The notes beneath the pieces are model-generated. The model made no database searches and was not told the DNA's origin. It saw only the letters and a program-made list of their open reading frames with translations. From an uncultured Candidatus Actinomarina sp. (lineage in GTDB: Bacteria > Actinomycetota > Acidimicrobiia > Actinomarinales > Actinomarinaceae), in assembly GCA_902555985.1 (NCBI GenBank), contig CACDUI010000004.1, positions 30,581-94,580 of the forward strand: a DNA stretch of 64,000 nucleotides. Reading direction: 5' to 3'. Made by a program: the position numbers and the translations under genes. This document shows, one piece after another, positions 9,330 to 20,100 of the stretch (its first letter is position 1; each line of letters opens with the position of its first letter).

Positions 9330-10241
9330 TTAAATATTGTTCAAAGAGTTTAATGAATTAATTATTTCAATACCCTCACTAGATATAGACTTTTTTACCA
9401 TCCCAGCAGTTACATTTCCAGGACCGATATGATACCACTTTTCCGGATTCATAATATTTTCAATGTTCAGAATTTGGTCATAAAACATCACACTATTGTC
9501 AATTTGATCAACAAGCCTTTGTTTTATTGTTGTAAGGTTAGCTATGTTTGCATCTACATTCATATAGACATCAAATTTACCCTCTGAAAACTCGACTTCA
9601 TCAATAATATCCTGAACTTCTTGTTTAGCAGGGGAAACAAACTTTGAATGAAAAGCACCAGCAACATCAAGGGGTATCACTCTTTTTGCACTTAAATCAA
9701 TTGGGTTCAACTTCAGATAGTCTATGTCATCTTTTAATCCGCCAATAACAATTTGTGAAGCATCATTAAAATTAGATATATTAATCGAAATACCTTGATT
9801 ATTGAGTGTTTCAACAGCGTCTATAGTTTGTCTAAGGTCAGATGTTAAAACGGCAGCCATTGTTGAGTTAGAGTTTTCAACAGCTTTCTGCATGGAAGCA
9901 CCTCTTACAGAAATAATTTTTAATGCATCACGATAGCTTATGAATTCAGCAAGTGCCAAAGCAGTATACTCACCTAATGAATGGCCTATGCCAACTTTTG
10001 GTAGACCTAGATTTTTAAAAGCTTCTAATCCGTAACAGTAAGAAATTGCAAATATATAAGGCTGAGCAATATTTGTTTTTGTAATCTCAGTTTGATCACT
10101 ATGTAAAATAGCTTCTTTCAGAGACCAACCTAGAGTTTCTTCAAATTCCTCAATTAAAAGATCCGGATATAAGTCAAGCAACTCTTCACCCATACCAGCT
10201 TGTTGAGATCCCTGTCCGGGAAACATCGCTACCCAGTTCAT
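9330..10241 (-). CDS. fabD: Malonyl-CoA:ACP transacylase
   Basis: 303 residues. It moves malonyl from CoA to ACP. The FPGQGSQ motif is at residues 7-13, the nucleophile Ser88 is in GHSLGEY, and His198 (GAFHS) completes the dyad. Length and motif order match the family. It overlaps acpS by 4 bases and precedes fabH by 14 bases, so it belongs to the same transcript. Confidence 0.96.
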   Translation of the reverse strand: MNWVAMFPGQGSQQAGMGEELLDLYPDLLIEEFEETLGWSLKEAILHSDQTEITKTNIAQPYIFAISYCYGLEAFKNLGLPKVGIGHSLGEYTALALAEFISYRDALKIISVRGASMQKAVENSNSTMAAVLTSDLRQTIDAVETLNNQGISINISNFNDASQIVIGGLKDDIDYLKLNPIDLSAKRVIPLDVAGAFHSKFVSPAKQEVQDIIDEVEFSEGKFDVYMNVDANIANLTTIKQRLVDQIDNSVMFYDQILNIENIMNPEKWYHIGPGNVTAGMVKKSISSEGIEIINSLNSLNNI

Positions 10242-10612
10242 TCTTTTATTTCTGAAATTGTAAAAGCTATTGCTTTATCTTTTTCGTGAGATAGAGAAAC
10301 ATGTACATTTTCAATATTTAATTCTTTTGCAAGTTTTTTTGCTTTTCCATAAAGAATAACTTCAGGTTTGCCTCCACCACTAATTTCAATATCTTTCCAA
10401 CCTAACTGTCTCCAGCCTTTTCCTAAAGACTTCATGACGGCTTCTTTTGCTGCAAACCTAGCACCTAGTCTTTTAGCAGGATCATTGAATCGATTTGCAT
10501 AGATTATTTCATTCTGCGTAAAGCATCTTTTTTCAAATTTTGTTTGTGACTTATTTAAAAGTTTTCTAACTCTATTTAGATCGACTTGGTCAACACCTAT
10601 ACCGTAAATCAT
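10238..10612 (-). CDS. acpS: Holo-ACP synthase
   Basis: 124 residues. It transfers 4'-phosphopantetheine from CoA to Ser39 of the AcpP encoded about 3 kb downstream. Diagnostic features are the GIGVDQVDLNR start, with the Mg-binding Asp at residue 8, and the RFAAKEAVMKSLG block at about 53-65. It shares one base with the biotin carboxylase gene upstream and overlaps fabD by four, so its translation is likely coupled to both. Confidence 0.95.
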   Translation of the reverse strand: MIYGIGVDQVDLNRVRKLLNKSQTKFEKRCFTQNEIIYANRFNDPAKRLGARFAAKEAVMKSLGKGWRQLGWKDIEISGGGKPEVILYGKAKKLAKELNIENVHVSLSHEKDKAIAFTISEIKE

Positions 10613-12309
10613 TAGAACTTAGCTTCAATCTCAATTAACAAGTCACCCTTTTTTACTGGCTGTCCTTTTTCAATATTAAATTTTTTGATTACACCATCAA
10701 TAGGAGCTGTAATTACATTTTCCATTTTCATTGCTTCAAGAACAAACAACGAGTCACCTTTTTTCACTTTTTTACCTTGTTTAGTCATAGTGTCCATTAT
10801 TGTGCCCTGCATTTCTGCAAAAATTATTCCTGGATTCTTAATATTACCTGTGAGATCCATACCTACTTTTTTAGGGCGTTGAGGAGCTAGCGTTGAGTTA
10901 GTCGAGTCATCCAAAGATATATTTACCTTGCTTGGTCTATCAGAGGAAATTTCATCTTCTTCAATCTCACGTATTTCAAAGTTTTCCTCTAAAAACTTTA
11001 CATGTATCTGACTGTTGATAAATTCTTTAGTTTTTAAAATATCAATTAATAAATTAATAGTTGTTGGGATACCTCCGATAATATATTCTTCAAGGCATCT
11101 AATTCCCTTTGATCTTGCCTCTTCCCTTGAAACACCCCAAACAATTAATTTTGAAATAAGGTTGTCATAATAGTGGGTAATTTGAGTACCTGTTCTTGCC
11201 CATCCATCAATACGCACACCATTACCGGTTGGCTCTCTATATTCGGTTATTGTTCCAGGAGTTGGTAGAAAGTTGTTATTTGGATCTTCTGCATTTATTC
11301 TAAACTCTATACTGTGCCCTCTAGGATCAAGCTTATAATCCTCGATAGAGTTACCAAGTGCAATTTTTATTTGTTCTTTGACAAGGTCAAGACCATATCT
11401 CATTTCGGTTACTGTATGCTCTACTTGTAATCGAGTATTCATTTCAAGGAAGTAAAAGTTCTCGTCACTATCAGCAAGGAATTCTACAGTTCCAGCATTT
11501 ACATAATTCGAACTAGATGCAATTTTAAGAGTAAACTCTTTTAATTTTTCTCTTCCATATTCAGAAAGCCACCCAGGAGGGCTTTCTTCAATTAACTTCT
11601 GATTTCTCCTTTGTAGGGAGCAATCTCTTTCACCGAGATACAAGACATTACCATACTTATCAGCAAGTATTTGAGTCTCAACATGTCTTGCTGGTTTTAT
11701 AAATTTTTCAACATAGATTTGGTCAGATCCAAAATAGGCTTCACTTTCTCGCTTTACAATATCAAAATTTTCAAGAAGTTCTTTTTCATTATGGACAATT
11801 CTTAACCCTTTTCCACCACCACCATGTGCAGCCTTTAATGCAACAGGATATCCAAAACTTTCTGCATCCTTTATTGCTTCTCTCTGAAATCTTGAGGGTT
11901 TTAGCTGTCCTGGTACAGGATTAAGTCCAATTTTTGAAACTAATTTTCTTGATTCAATTTTGTCACCCATAGATTTAATGATTTCAGGTTTAGGTCCTAC
12001 CCAAGTAATCCCTTTTTTTTCTATAGCTTTTGCAAAATCAGCATTTTCTGCAAGAAATCCATATCCTGGGTGAACTAAGTCTGCATTTGTCTCTTCAGCA
12101 GCCTTTACTAATTTTTTTAAATTTCTATAACTCTCTGCGGGCAGAGATCCTCCAAGATAATAAGATTCATCAGCTCTTTTTGTATGTAAAGCATCTTCAT
12201 CTGCATCTGAATAAACCGCAATAGTATATAGATCCATTTCTTTGGCAGATCTAATAATTCGTAGAGCTATCTCACCTCTGTTTGCAATCAGGATTCTTTT
12301 TTGAGTCAT
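10612..12309 (-). CDS. accA: Acetyl/propionyl-CoA carboxylase alpha chain (biotin carboxylase fused to BCCP)
   Basis: 565 residues, one chain carrying biotin carboxylase and carrier domains, as in actinobacterial AccA-type subunits. An N-terminal Rossmann-like part is followed by an ATP-grasp core (GGGGKG at 163-168, EMNTRLQVEH at 289-298). A Ser/Pro-rich linker of about 40 residues leads to the biotinyl domain, whose EAMKMEN places the biotinylated lysine at Lys528. It would pair with the beta chain at 12832-14325; birA at 14385 would add the biotin and bioY would import it. The short linker suggests a compact form. The exact acyl-CoA specificity cannot be read from sequence. Confidence 0.94.
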   Translation of the reverse strand: MTQKRILIANRGEIALRIIRSAKEMDLYTIAVYSDADEDALHTKRADESYYLGGSLPAESYRNLKKLVKAAEETNADLVHPGYGFLAENADFAKAIEKKGITWVGPKPEIIKSMGDKIESRKLVSKIGLNPVPGQLKPSRFQREAIKDAESFGYPVALKAAHGGGGKGLRIVHNEKELLENFDIVKRESEAYFGSDQIYVEKFIKPARHVETQILADKYGNVLYLGERDCSLQRRNQKLIEESPPGWLSEYGREKLKEFTLKIASSSNYVNAGTVEFLADSDENFYFLEMNTRLQVEHTVTEMRYGLDLVKEQIKIALGNSIEDYKLDPRGHSIEFRINAEDPNNNFLPTPGTITEYREPTGNGVRIDGWARTGTQITHYYDNLISKLIVWGVSREEARSKGIRCLEEYIIGGIPTTINLLIDILKTKEFINSQIHVKFLEENFEIREIEEDEISSDRPSKVNISLDDSTNSTLAPQRPKKVGMDLTGNIKNPGIIFAEMQGTIMDTMTKQGKKVKKGDSLFVLEAMKMENVITAPIDGVIKKFNIEKGQPVKKGDLLIEIEAKF

Positions 12310-12311
12310 AT

Positions 12312-12851
12312 TTACTTTAATTTAAAAGCCAAGCCCATTGCCAAAATAGACTTAATAGCATCTCCTATCAAAAATGGAACAACTCCAATTGCAAGAGCAT
12401 TCGAGAGTGAGGTATTTAAAATTATCATCAATCCAGAAACGCCTGCAATATAAATAGTTAATGAACCAAGCAGAATGGCCAATATAGGTTTAGCTGCAAA
12501 AGCACCTATTACATAAGCTGCCAGAAAAAATCCTATTATATATCCTATTGTTGGGCTTTTTAAAATTGCAAGACCAGCGACACCAGCAGAGAAAAATGGA
12601 AGGCCAGACATGCCAATAAATAGATACATTAACATACTAACTGCTCCAAAAGTGCTCCCTAAAATTAGTCCTGATAAAAGCACAACAAATGTTTGACCTG
12701 TTATTGGAACTGGCGACATTGGTATAACAATTCGAACCTGAGCACTAAGAGCAGTTACTATTGCAAAACCTAGGGATAAAAATAAGTTTCTAGCAATGCT
12801 TCCTTTTTCTACCCATGCAATAGCAATATTTTTAGAGGGGTATGTTTCCAT
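12312..12851 (-). CDS. bioY: Biotin transporter substrate-binding subunit
   Basis: 179 residues, almost entirely hydrophobic, with about six predicted membrane helices. It is the biotin-specific S component that works with an ECF ATPase/T-protein module or alone. The PMSPVPITGQTFVVLL stretch near residues 45-60 is the family signature. It overlaps the end of the upstream beta-chain gene by 20 bases and ends 2 bases before the biotin carboxylase gene. Biotin uptake is thus co-expressed with the biotin-dependent enzyme. No bioMN genes are in the window. Confidence 0.93.
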   Translation of the reverse strand: METYPSKNIAIAWVEKGSIARNLFLSLGFAIVTALSAQVRIVIPMSPVPITGQTFVVLLSGLILGSTFGAVSMLMYLFIGMSGLPFFSAGVAGLAILKSPTIGYIIGFFLAAYVIGAFAAKPILAILLGSLTIYIAGVSGLMIILNTSLSNALAIGVVPFLIGDAIKSILAMGLAFKLK

Positions 12852-14325
12852 GTTTATCTCCTAACTCTCCTTTATTAACCAAGTCTTTAAAAGAGTCAAT
12901 AATAACCTTCCTTGTCTCACTTGGTTTTATAATATTGTCAATTAATCCTAATTGTGCAGCAATATCAGGATTACTAAATTTATCATTATATTCTGTTACT
13001 AATTTTGATTTAAGTTCGTCTTTATTGTCAGCTGTAGCTATTTCTTTTTTGTGTATTATGTCAACTGCTCCTTCAGCACCCATTACTGCAATTTCACCAC
13101 TTGGCCATGCAAATAATTTATCTGCGCCAAGACCTATTGAGTCCATGACAATATAAGCTCCTCCGTATGCTTTTCTAATAACCACACAGACTCTTGGAAC
13201 AGTTGCTTCCGAGTATGCGTACAAAAGTTTCGCACCGCTTCTGATAATTCCTCCGTGTTCCTGTTCAACTCCTGGTAAAAATCCAGGAACATCAACCAAA
13301 GTTAGAATAGGTATATTAAATGCGTCACAAAATCTGACAAACCTTGCTGCTTTTTCTGAAGCCTTAATATCTAGAACGCCTGCTAGTTCCATAGGCTGGT
13401 TAGCCACTATTCCAATTGTATTTCCATTTACTCTTGCAAATGTTGTAATAATGTTGAGTGCATAGTTACTTTGAATTGGATAGTGCTCTCCATCATCAGA
13501 AATGTCTGATATTATTTTCGCCATATCATATGGCTGATTTCTATTTTCTGGAATGAAATTATCTAATGATTCTATTGCTCTTGAAGATTCATCTTCAGTA
13601 ATGAATACAGGTGGTTTTTGAGATGAAGATTGCGGTAGGAAGCTCATAAGATAGCGAATCTCCTCAAATGCTTGTTCTTCAGATTCACATATCTGATGTG
13701 ATACGCCTGATTTTGTACCGTGCGCTTCTATTCCACCTAACTCTTCATAAGAAACATCTTCACCGGTTACAGTTTTAACTACAGCAGGTCCTGTCACATA
13801 AAGTTGTCCTATATCCTTTACTTGAAAAATAAAGTCAGTCAGTGCCGGACTATAAACTGCTCCACCTGCAGAAGGACCGACGATTACAGAAATTTGTGGA
13901 ATTTTTCCCGACGCTTCAACATTCTTTTTAAAAATTTGAGCATATCCATATAAAGAAGAGATTCCTTCCTGAATTCTTGCGCCACCAGAGTCTTTTACTC
14001 CAATAATTGGTGCCCTAGCCTCTAGTGCGTGGTCCATTAATTTTAGAATTTTTTTAGCTACAACCTCACCTAAACTTCCTCCCATGACGGAAAAGTCTTC
14101 ACTATATACAAACACTGGACGTCCATGAATAGTGCCTGTTCCAGTTACAACTGCTTCGCCATCAGGGTTTTCTTCTGAAGTAACATGTTGGTCTATTTCG
14201 CTAAAAGACCCCTTGTCCAGTAGTAAATTTAACCTTTCATAAGCTGTTAATTTTCCTTTTGGGTGCTGAATTTTCTTAGCTTTTTCATTACGATTCTCAG
14301 CTAAATTATCGTCTGACATGCCCAT
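12832..14325 (-). CDS. accD: Acetyl/propionyl-CoA carboxylase beta chain (carboxyltransferase)
   Basis: 497 residues, both crotonase-fold halves of a PCCB/AccD5-type carboxyltransferase. The Gly-rich oxyanion segments GGSLGE (about 83), SGGARIQEG and PSAAGGAVYSPALTD, plus VDVPGFLPGVEQEHGGIIR and GGAYIVMDS, are all characteristic. It moves carboxyl from biotin on the alpha chain to acyl-CoA, giving malonyl- or methylmalonyl-CoA. It is the first gene of the operon. Two start codons two residues apart (Met1, Met3) are possible. It is divergent from birA across a 59-base promoter gap. Confidence 0.93.
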   Translation of the reverse strand: MGMSDDNLAENRNEKAKKIQHPKGKLTAYERLNLLLDKGSFSEIDQHVTSEENPDGEAVVTGTGTIHGRPVFVYSEDFSVMGGSLGEVVAKKILKLMDHALEARAPIIGVKDSGGARIQEGISSLYGYAQIFKKNVEASGKIPQISVIVGPSAGGAVYSPALTDFIFQVKDIGQLYVTGPAVVKTVTGEDVSYEELGGIEAHGTKSGVSHQICESEEQAFEEIRYLMSFLPQSSSQKPPVFITEDESSRAIESLDNFIPENRNQPYDMAKIISDISDDGEHYPIQSNYALNIITTFARVNGNTIGIVANQPMELAGVLDIKASEKAARFVRFCDAFNIPILTLVDVPGFLPGVEQEHGGIIRSGAKLLYAYSEATVPRVCVVIRKAYGGAYIVMDSIGLGADKLFAWPSGEIAVMGAEGAVDIIHKKEIATADNKDELKSKLVTEYNDKFSNPDIAAQLGLIDNIIKPSETRKVIIDSFKDLVNKGELGDKHGNIPL

Positions 14326-14337
14326 CTTTCCTGTTTA

Positions 14338-14367
14338 TTGTTAATGTATGTATTTGACCTATATATA
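14338..14367 (+). promoter_or_regulatory. Candidate birA promoter
   Basis: TTGTTA (14338-14343) and TATATA (14362-14367) are 18 bases apart and would start RNA about 11 bases before the GTG of birA. The region is AT-rich, so chance matches are likely. The same 59-base gap must also hold the start of the divergent carboxylase operon. Confidence 0.3.
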
Positions 14368-14384
14368 TGTAAAGAAGTAACACT

Positions 14385-15041
14385 GTGAAAACCTTTTTTT
14401 TTGAATCCATTTACAATACACAGGAATTTGCACTAAGTGAATTATCAAGTGAACCGATTCTTGTAATTAGCTATTCTCAGGAAAAAGGCAAAGGTACATC
14501 AAACAGAACCTGGCTAAATGCAGATCAAGCATTGGCGTGCTCTCTTGCAGTCAAACAAGAAGATATAAAACTAAAACACACACTTATTCCGCTTCTTTCT
14601 GGCTACTTATTTACAGAGATACTTAAAGATACAAAGCTCAGCTTGAAGTGGCCGAATGATATTGTTTTAAATAATTTAAAAGTTGGAGGAGTACTTGTTG
14701 AGAAATCTAAAAACAGTATTTGTATTGGAATGGGAATAAATTATTTTTGGGAGAAACCAGAAATACCTGGAGCTGGTTCAATCTTTGCTAAAAAGCAGGA
14801 AGATGCATTAATTAATTCACATGCAGAAAAATGGGCGAGTGACGTCCTCTCCTCACTTGCTAATAAAAATTTTAATTTAGGAGGATACAAAAAAAAATTA
14901 CAAACGCTTGGAAAAATTGTGGAGTATCCCGAAGGTAGAGGATGGGCTGAAGATATAAATGAGGATGGATCTCTTAAAGTAAAATCAACTAATGGAGAAT
15001 ATATTAATTTAACCTCACCCTTAATTTCCGAAGTAAATTAG
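14385..15041 (+). CDS. birA: Biotin--protein ligase, short form without DNA-binding domain
   Basis: 218 residues starting at GTG, with AAAGAAG 8 bases upstream. It makes biotinyl-AMP and attaches biotin to the BCCP lysine. The GKGTSNRTW loop (residues 35-43), KWPND (88-92) and KVGGVLVE (99-106) are the ligase signatures, followed by a short SH3-like C-terminal domain. It lacks the N-terminal helix-turn-helix of repressor-type BirA, so it should not regulate the biotin genes. It is divergent from the carboxylase operon that contains its substrate. Confidence 0.92.
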   Translation: MKTFFFESIYNTQEFALSELSSEPILVISYSQEKGKGTSNRTWLNADQALACSLAVKQEDIKLKHTLIPLLSGYLFTEILKDTKLSLKWPNDIVLNNLKVGGVLVEKSKNSICIGMGINYFWEKPEIPGAGSIFAKKQEDALINSHAEKWASDVLSSLANKNFNLGGYKKKLQTLGKIVEYPEGRGWAEDINEDGSLKVKSTNGEYINLTSPLISEVN

Positions 15042-15062
15042 TTATTATTAAACAGGAGATAA

Positions 15063-17153
15063 ATGAAACAGCTTGTAGTTGAAAAAAACAATCCAACACC
15101 TATTTTATGGGATACTCCTATTCCTAATCCAGCACCAGGTGAGGTGCTTATCAAAAATCATTATTCAGTAGTTTCCTCAGGAACAGAGTTAGCTGCTATT
15201 GAAGTAGCAAATACCTCAGTCACAGATAAGTTTCAAAATAGTTCAAATATTGAAAAAGGATTAGATCTTTTAAAGAAGGAGGGCTTTCGTTCAGTCTGGA
15301 ATGCTGTATTTCCAAAAAATCTCCTTCCAATTCAACTTGGGTATAGTGCTGCAGGGGAAGTTGTTAAGGTTGGCAAAGGTGTTAGTGGCTACCATGTTGG
15401 TGATAAAGTTGTTTCTAATGGGGGCCATGCTGAATATGTTGTTGTCAGTGAAAATTTATGCAGTCGAATTGATGAAAACACAGACATCAAAGAAGCAGCT
15501 TTCACTGTCTTGGGAAGTATTGCCTTGCACGGTATTAGATTATCTGACACAACCCTTGGCTCAAAAGTAGTTGTTATAGGACTTGGTGTTATAGGACAAT
15601 TAGTTTGTAAGCTCGCCGAAGTACAAGGTTCAGAAGTAATTGGAATTGATCCCGATCCTGAAAGATCTAAAAATAATGATAACTTTTTTACTTCTGCTGA
15701 TGAAGTTGAACTGATCGATGTTGATACTGTAATTATTACTGCTGCGTCAAGCAGCAATGAACCCATAGAACTAGCTACAAAAATTGCTCGCAATAAAGCA
15801 AAAATTGTTGTTGTAGGAGATATTCCCTTAAATATTTCTAGAAATGATTTTTATTATAAAGAACTAGAACTTGTTGTTTCTAAGTCTTACGGGCCTGGAA
15901 GATACGATAAGCAATACGAAGTTCTTGGAAATGATTATCCAATTGAATATGTTCGATGGACCGAAAATAGAAATTTTGAGGCATTTACAAAACTTCTCTC
16001 ACAAAAACAAATTCATTTGCTGGACTTAGTATCAGAAGAGATAGCATTTGATGATGCACCAAGTGTTTATGAAAAATTTGATGACGAGATTAAGCCATTA
16101 TCAATAATGCTTAGATATAACATTGATACTGAACCAAAAATTGAAATGGTAACCAATTTACCACCAGAACCTAGAACATCAAAGGTAAATGTAGGAATAT
16201 TGGGAGCAGGAAATTTTGCAATTACAACAATAATGCCAGTTCTAAAAGAGCTGAAAAAAGAATGTAAAGTTCTTGGGATAGCATCGTCAAAGGGCTTAAG
16301 TGCAGAATCGCTTGCTAAAAACTTTAAAATTAAAAATAAATACTCTACTGAAGAAGAAATATTAAATGCTGAAGAAATAGATGCGGTACTTATACTAACA
16401 CCCCACTTCAACCATTCAGATTTAGTAATAAAAGCATTAAATAAAGGAAAAGCTGTTTATGTTGAAAAACCATTAGCCCTAGACCTGCAATCAATTACTG
16501 ATATTGAAGAAAGTATTTATAGTTCTGAAAATCCAAAATTATTTATTGGATTTAATAGACGATTTTCAAAATCAGTTCAATTAATTAAACAAAAGTTAAT
16601 TAATACCCCAGCAAAAAGTATAAATCTACGATTTAGTGTTCCACCACTCGACAGTGATCATTGGACAAATATAAAGGAAATTGGTGGGGGAAGAATTGTT
16701 GGTGAGGCAGTGCACGGTATTGACTTAGCTTGTTATCTATTTGATTCACTTCCTCAAAGCATCGCAGCATCTGCTCCAATTGATAAAACAAATAATTTGG
16801 TTAAAGATAATCAAGTTTTCTTAAATATTAATTTTGCAAACGGTTCTCATGCTTCTCTACAGTATTTTTCTGAAACAAATCGAATATTAAGTAAAGAACG
16901 ATTAGAAGTTCATGGCGGAGGTAACTCGTACATTCTCGAAGATTATAGAATGTTAAGGTTTCTAGAAGGTTCACAGGATAGAAGTAAAACATTTTCATCA
17001 GGCAAAGGACACAAAGAATCTCTGACCATTTTTTTTGATTATGTAAGAGGTAAATCACAAAATCCTTTTACTTGGGAGGAAATTAAAGCTGTTTCAAAAG
17101 CAGCAATTATTGCTCAAGAGCATATTAATTCAGGACAGCAGCACACCGTTTAA
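15063..17153 (+). CDS. Two-domain oxidoreductase: MDR alcohol dehydrogenase fused to Gfo/Idh/MocA
   Basis: 696 residues with an AGGAG site before the ATG. Residues 1-350 are a medium-chain dehydrogenase, with GroES-like VVSSGTELA and LGYSAAGEV, and NAD loop GLGVIG at 173-178. The usual catalytic zinc Cys/His pattern is not evident. Residues 375-690 are a Gfo/Idh/MocA domain, with GILGAGNF at 378-385 and EKP at 468-470, the typical catalytic-lysine motif. Fusions of this type are known mostly near polysaccharide or sialic-acid-like sugar genes; here no such genes are adjacent. The substrate is unknown, probably a nucleotide-linked or free sugar. It follows birA by 21 bases and may be co-transcribed with it. 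Confidence 0.88.
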   Translation: MKQLVVEKNNPTPILWDTPIPNPAPGEVLIKNHYSVVSSGTELAAIEVANTSVTDKFQNSSNIEKGLDLLKKEGFRSVWNAVFPKNLLPIQLGYSAAGEVVKVGKGVSGYHVGDKVVSNGGHAEYVVVSENLCSRIDENTDIKEAAFTVLGSIALHGIRLSDTTLGSKVVVIGLGVIGQLVCKLAEVQGSEVIGIDPDPERSKNNDNFFTSADEVELIDVDTVIITAASSSNEPIELATKIARNKAKIVVVGDIPLNISRNDFYYKELELVVSKSYGPGRYDKQYEVLGNDYPIEYVRWTENRNFEAFTKLLSQKQIHLLDLVSEEIAFDDAPSVYEKFDDEIKPLSIMLRYNIDTEPKIEMVTNLPPEPRTSKVNVGILGAGNFAITTIMPVLKELKKECKVLGIASSKGLSAESLAKNFKIKNKYSTEEEILNAEEIDAVLILTPHFNHSDLVIKALNKGKAVYVEKPLALDLQSITDIEESIYSSENPKLFIGFNRRFSKSVQLIKQKLINTPAKSINLRFSVPPLDSDHWTNIKEIGGGRIVGEAVHGIDLACYLFDSLPQSIAASAPIDKTNNLVKDNQVFLNINFANGSHASLQYFSETNRILSKERLEVHGGGNSYILEDYRMLRFLEGSQDRSKTFSSGKGHKESLTIFFDYVRGKSQNPFTWEEIKAVSKAAIIAQEHINSGQQHTV

Positions 17154-17187
17154 AAAATCTTATTAATATAAAAATAAAGAACTAGAA

Positions 17188-20100
17188 GTGAAAAAGTTAA
17201 AAGTTTTAATTATTGTTTTATCACTCATTGCCTCTGCATGTGGTGGTTCTGATAATAACGTAGAAACATCTGTAGATACAACAACCTCAACCTCAACCTC
17301 TACAACAACTACATTGGTGGCTGAACCAGATATTGGTGAGGTAGTTGATGAAGCATCATTAGTTATACCTCCAATTTTGTTAAAGCCTTTAATTGGTGCA
17401 ACAGGGGTTTTAACTAATGCCACGGAGGACTGGGAAGTGCTTTCAGCGATTACTCCATTAGAGATGGGTGTAAAAATTAGAACAGGAGATGATGCTACGG
17501 CCCAAATGTCTTTTGAAGATGGCTCATCTTTATTAATGGGGGGTAATTCAGTTATTAATGTTAGAAGTTTTGATTATGATGAGGAAGCGAAATCTAGAGT
17601 ACTAATTGTTGACTTAATTTCAGGAAGTGTTGCATATGATATTTTTAGTGACGGTTTAAGCGCTTCTTTAGCAAAAATAGTTACTCCAACATCTGAGCTA
17701 TCAGTTCACGGAACAGAGGGTGTATTTGGATATGATGTAGCCACACTATCAGCTTCAAGTACTGTTCTTGAGGGTGGTGAAAATAGTGATGATGCAGTTT
17801 TTAGTGAGTTGTTACCAAGCGAGGATGGAACGCCAGTTCTAGTTGCAGTTTCACAAACTGCAGGCACAGAACTTGGAAGTGGCACTACAGGTGGTTCCGG
17901 CTGGACAGATGAAGACTCATCTACAGTTGCACTTATAGTTGATGAGTTCGTTTCTAATATGGAAGGCGAATGCAGTTATACATGTAAAGCAGAAACTCAA
18001 GAAAATTTATCAGATGGAGTAGAAGACTTAACTGCTGATGTTGCTGCAAATGCAGTATTTACAGATACAGATTCAAAAAGAATGGACTTAGCACAGACTT
18101 TATTAGTTGCTGCAGGTGCACCAAAAGATTTAACAGATTCTGTAGAAGTGTTAGCGACCGCAGTAGAGGAAGTTGCAGTTCCTGAATCAGAAGTCAAAGA
18201 GTTCATCGATGCAAATTGGCAAGAAGCTCCAGAGGATGGCCAATTGCAAGAATTACCTCCAATGTCTGAATTTTTTGGAACTTTTGCTGATGCTGCATCA
18301 GTACATGAAAATGAAACATTTGAGGATTTAGGATTTGATCATAATCAAGGCAATAATTTCAGATCACAACATGGCATGATGCAATTTATTTCAGCAGATA
18401 CCAATGCTGTTAATGAGTTAGCACAGTCTGGGGATATGGCATCAGCCATGGCGTTAGCTGCATCAAATATGTTTGTAAATGCAGGCCAAGATGAGTTTGT
18501 TGAGGGAACATACTGTGCAGATAATCCAGAAGACCCTGAGTGTGCTGCTGGGGCACCACCACCAGATTTTCTTGCACAAGCTTTTGCAGGCAATCATTTT
18601 GTTGAGGACATGGTTCAAGATATGGGTTTTGAATACACCTTTACTGAGAACAATATAAAGCCTGGATATTGTGATGAACAACCATGGCTACCTGAGTGTG
18701 CAGATGGTCCACAATATGTTGGGGAGGCTTTTGAGGAAGGTGGAGCCTATTGTGATGCAAATCCTGAGAATTGTGAAGAAGGAGGTCTAAAGCCAGGTAA
18801 TAATTTCTTTGGAGCGGCTCCACTAGATGACTCTTTTTGTGCTGACAATCCCGAATCTCCTGAGTGTAAAGGTGGAAATGCTCAAGCGGTTTATACATTT
18901 TTCCACGTATATGATGAAGAGGTTTTAGGAGATGAATGGGAACCAGTTGATTGTAACGAGTATCCAGATGATCCTATGTGTAGCGGTCAAGGTGATTTTT
19001 TCCATGAACATGTAGGAGAGGCAACAGGGCTTGCGTTAGATCGTGATGATATGTTTGATATATATGGTGGTCCTCAAGAATTACTAGGCCCCCCAGATGA
19101 ATTCTGTAATGAAAATCCCGAAGCTCCTGAGTGCTCACCAGATTTTAAACCAGCTGATATTTATTCAGGTGGTGAATATGTAGCTCCAGGTTATTGTGAT
19201 GAAACTCCTGATGCACCTGAGTGTGATTCTAATTTTGGTCAAGGCGGAGGACTTCAAGGCCCATTAACTGGAGGTTTACTAGCACAATACGCAGCTCCTG
19301 ATCCAAATGCGCGTGCAGGCGAAAAGCCAGGTTTTTGTACAGAAGATCCAAACCATCCAGAATGTTTTAGGGATTATTATGGAGAGGAAAATTTAGATAC
19401 AGGAGAATTTTTAGATAACCTATTTAGTGATGAATCATATGTTGACTTAGCACAACAAGGTGTTTTTTATGATTCAATAGATGGTGCTGGAGATTTAGCT
19501 GAAAATCGTTATGGTAACCATAATGACTATTTAGTAGTAGATTGTACGATTCCTGAGAATCAAAGTGAACCAGCATGTTCTTCAGATTTTGACTCAGGGC
19601 AGCCAAGCTTATTCACTGGTGGCAATGAAGGAACAGAGCAATTTGAAGCTTTTAATCCTGAAGACTTAGTCACTCTCTGTGAGGAGAACCCTCAAGATCC
19701 TTTATGTTTTGCTCAACAACCAGGAGGAAATGCCCCTATTCAGGGCGAAGCATTTGGTAGCTCTCCTGAAGGTAATCGTCCAGAAGGAGAAGCGAATACT
19801 GGTGGATTTTGGGGAAATGCAGAAAAAGCTGAAGAATTCAAAAATCAATCAGAAAGTTATGTTGAATTTGCAGGGACTTATTGTGATGAAAACCCAGATG
19901 ACCCCTCTTGTTCACAGATAGCACCTCCACTACCACAGAACGGAATTATTCAAGATCAAGATTGTGCAGATAACCCTTATGCACCAGGTTGTCCACAAAG
20001 TGGTGGACAAGAAGGTCAGTCTCCTCCACCTGAAGGTGAAGACTATAATCCACCACCTGGTGATGGAGATATGCCACCTGAAGGAGAAGACATGCCACCA

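Noticed and set aside
17997..18898. Minus-strand frames inside the FecR lipoprotein gene
   Set aside because: They lie fully within a long, domain-bearing gene and have no homology-like pattern.
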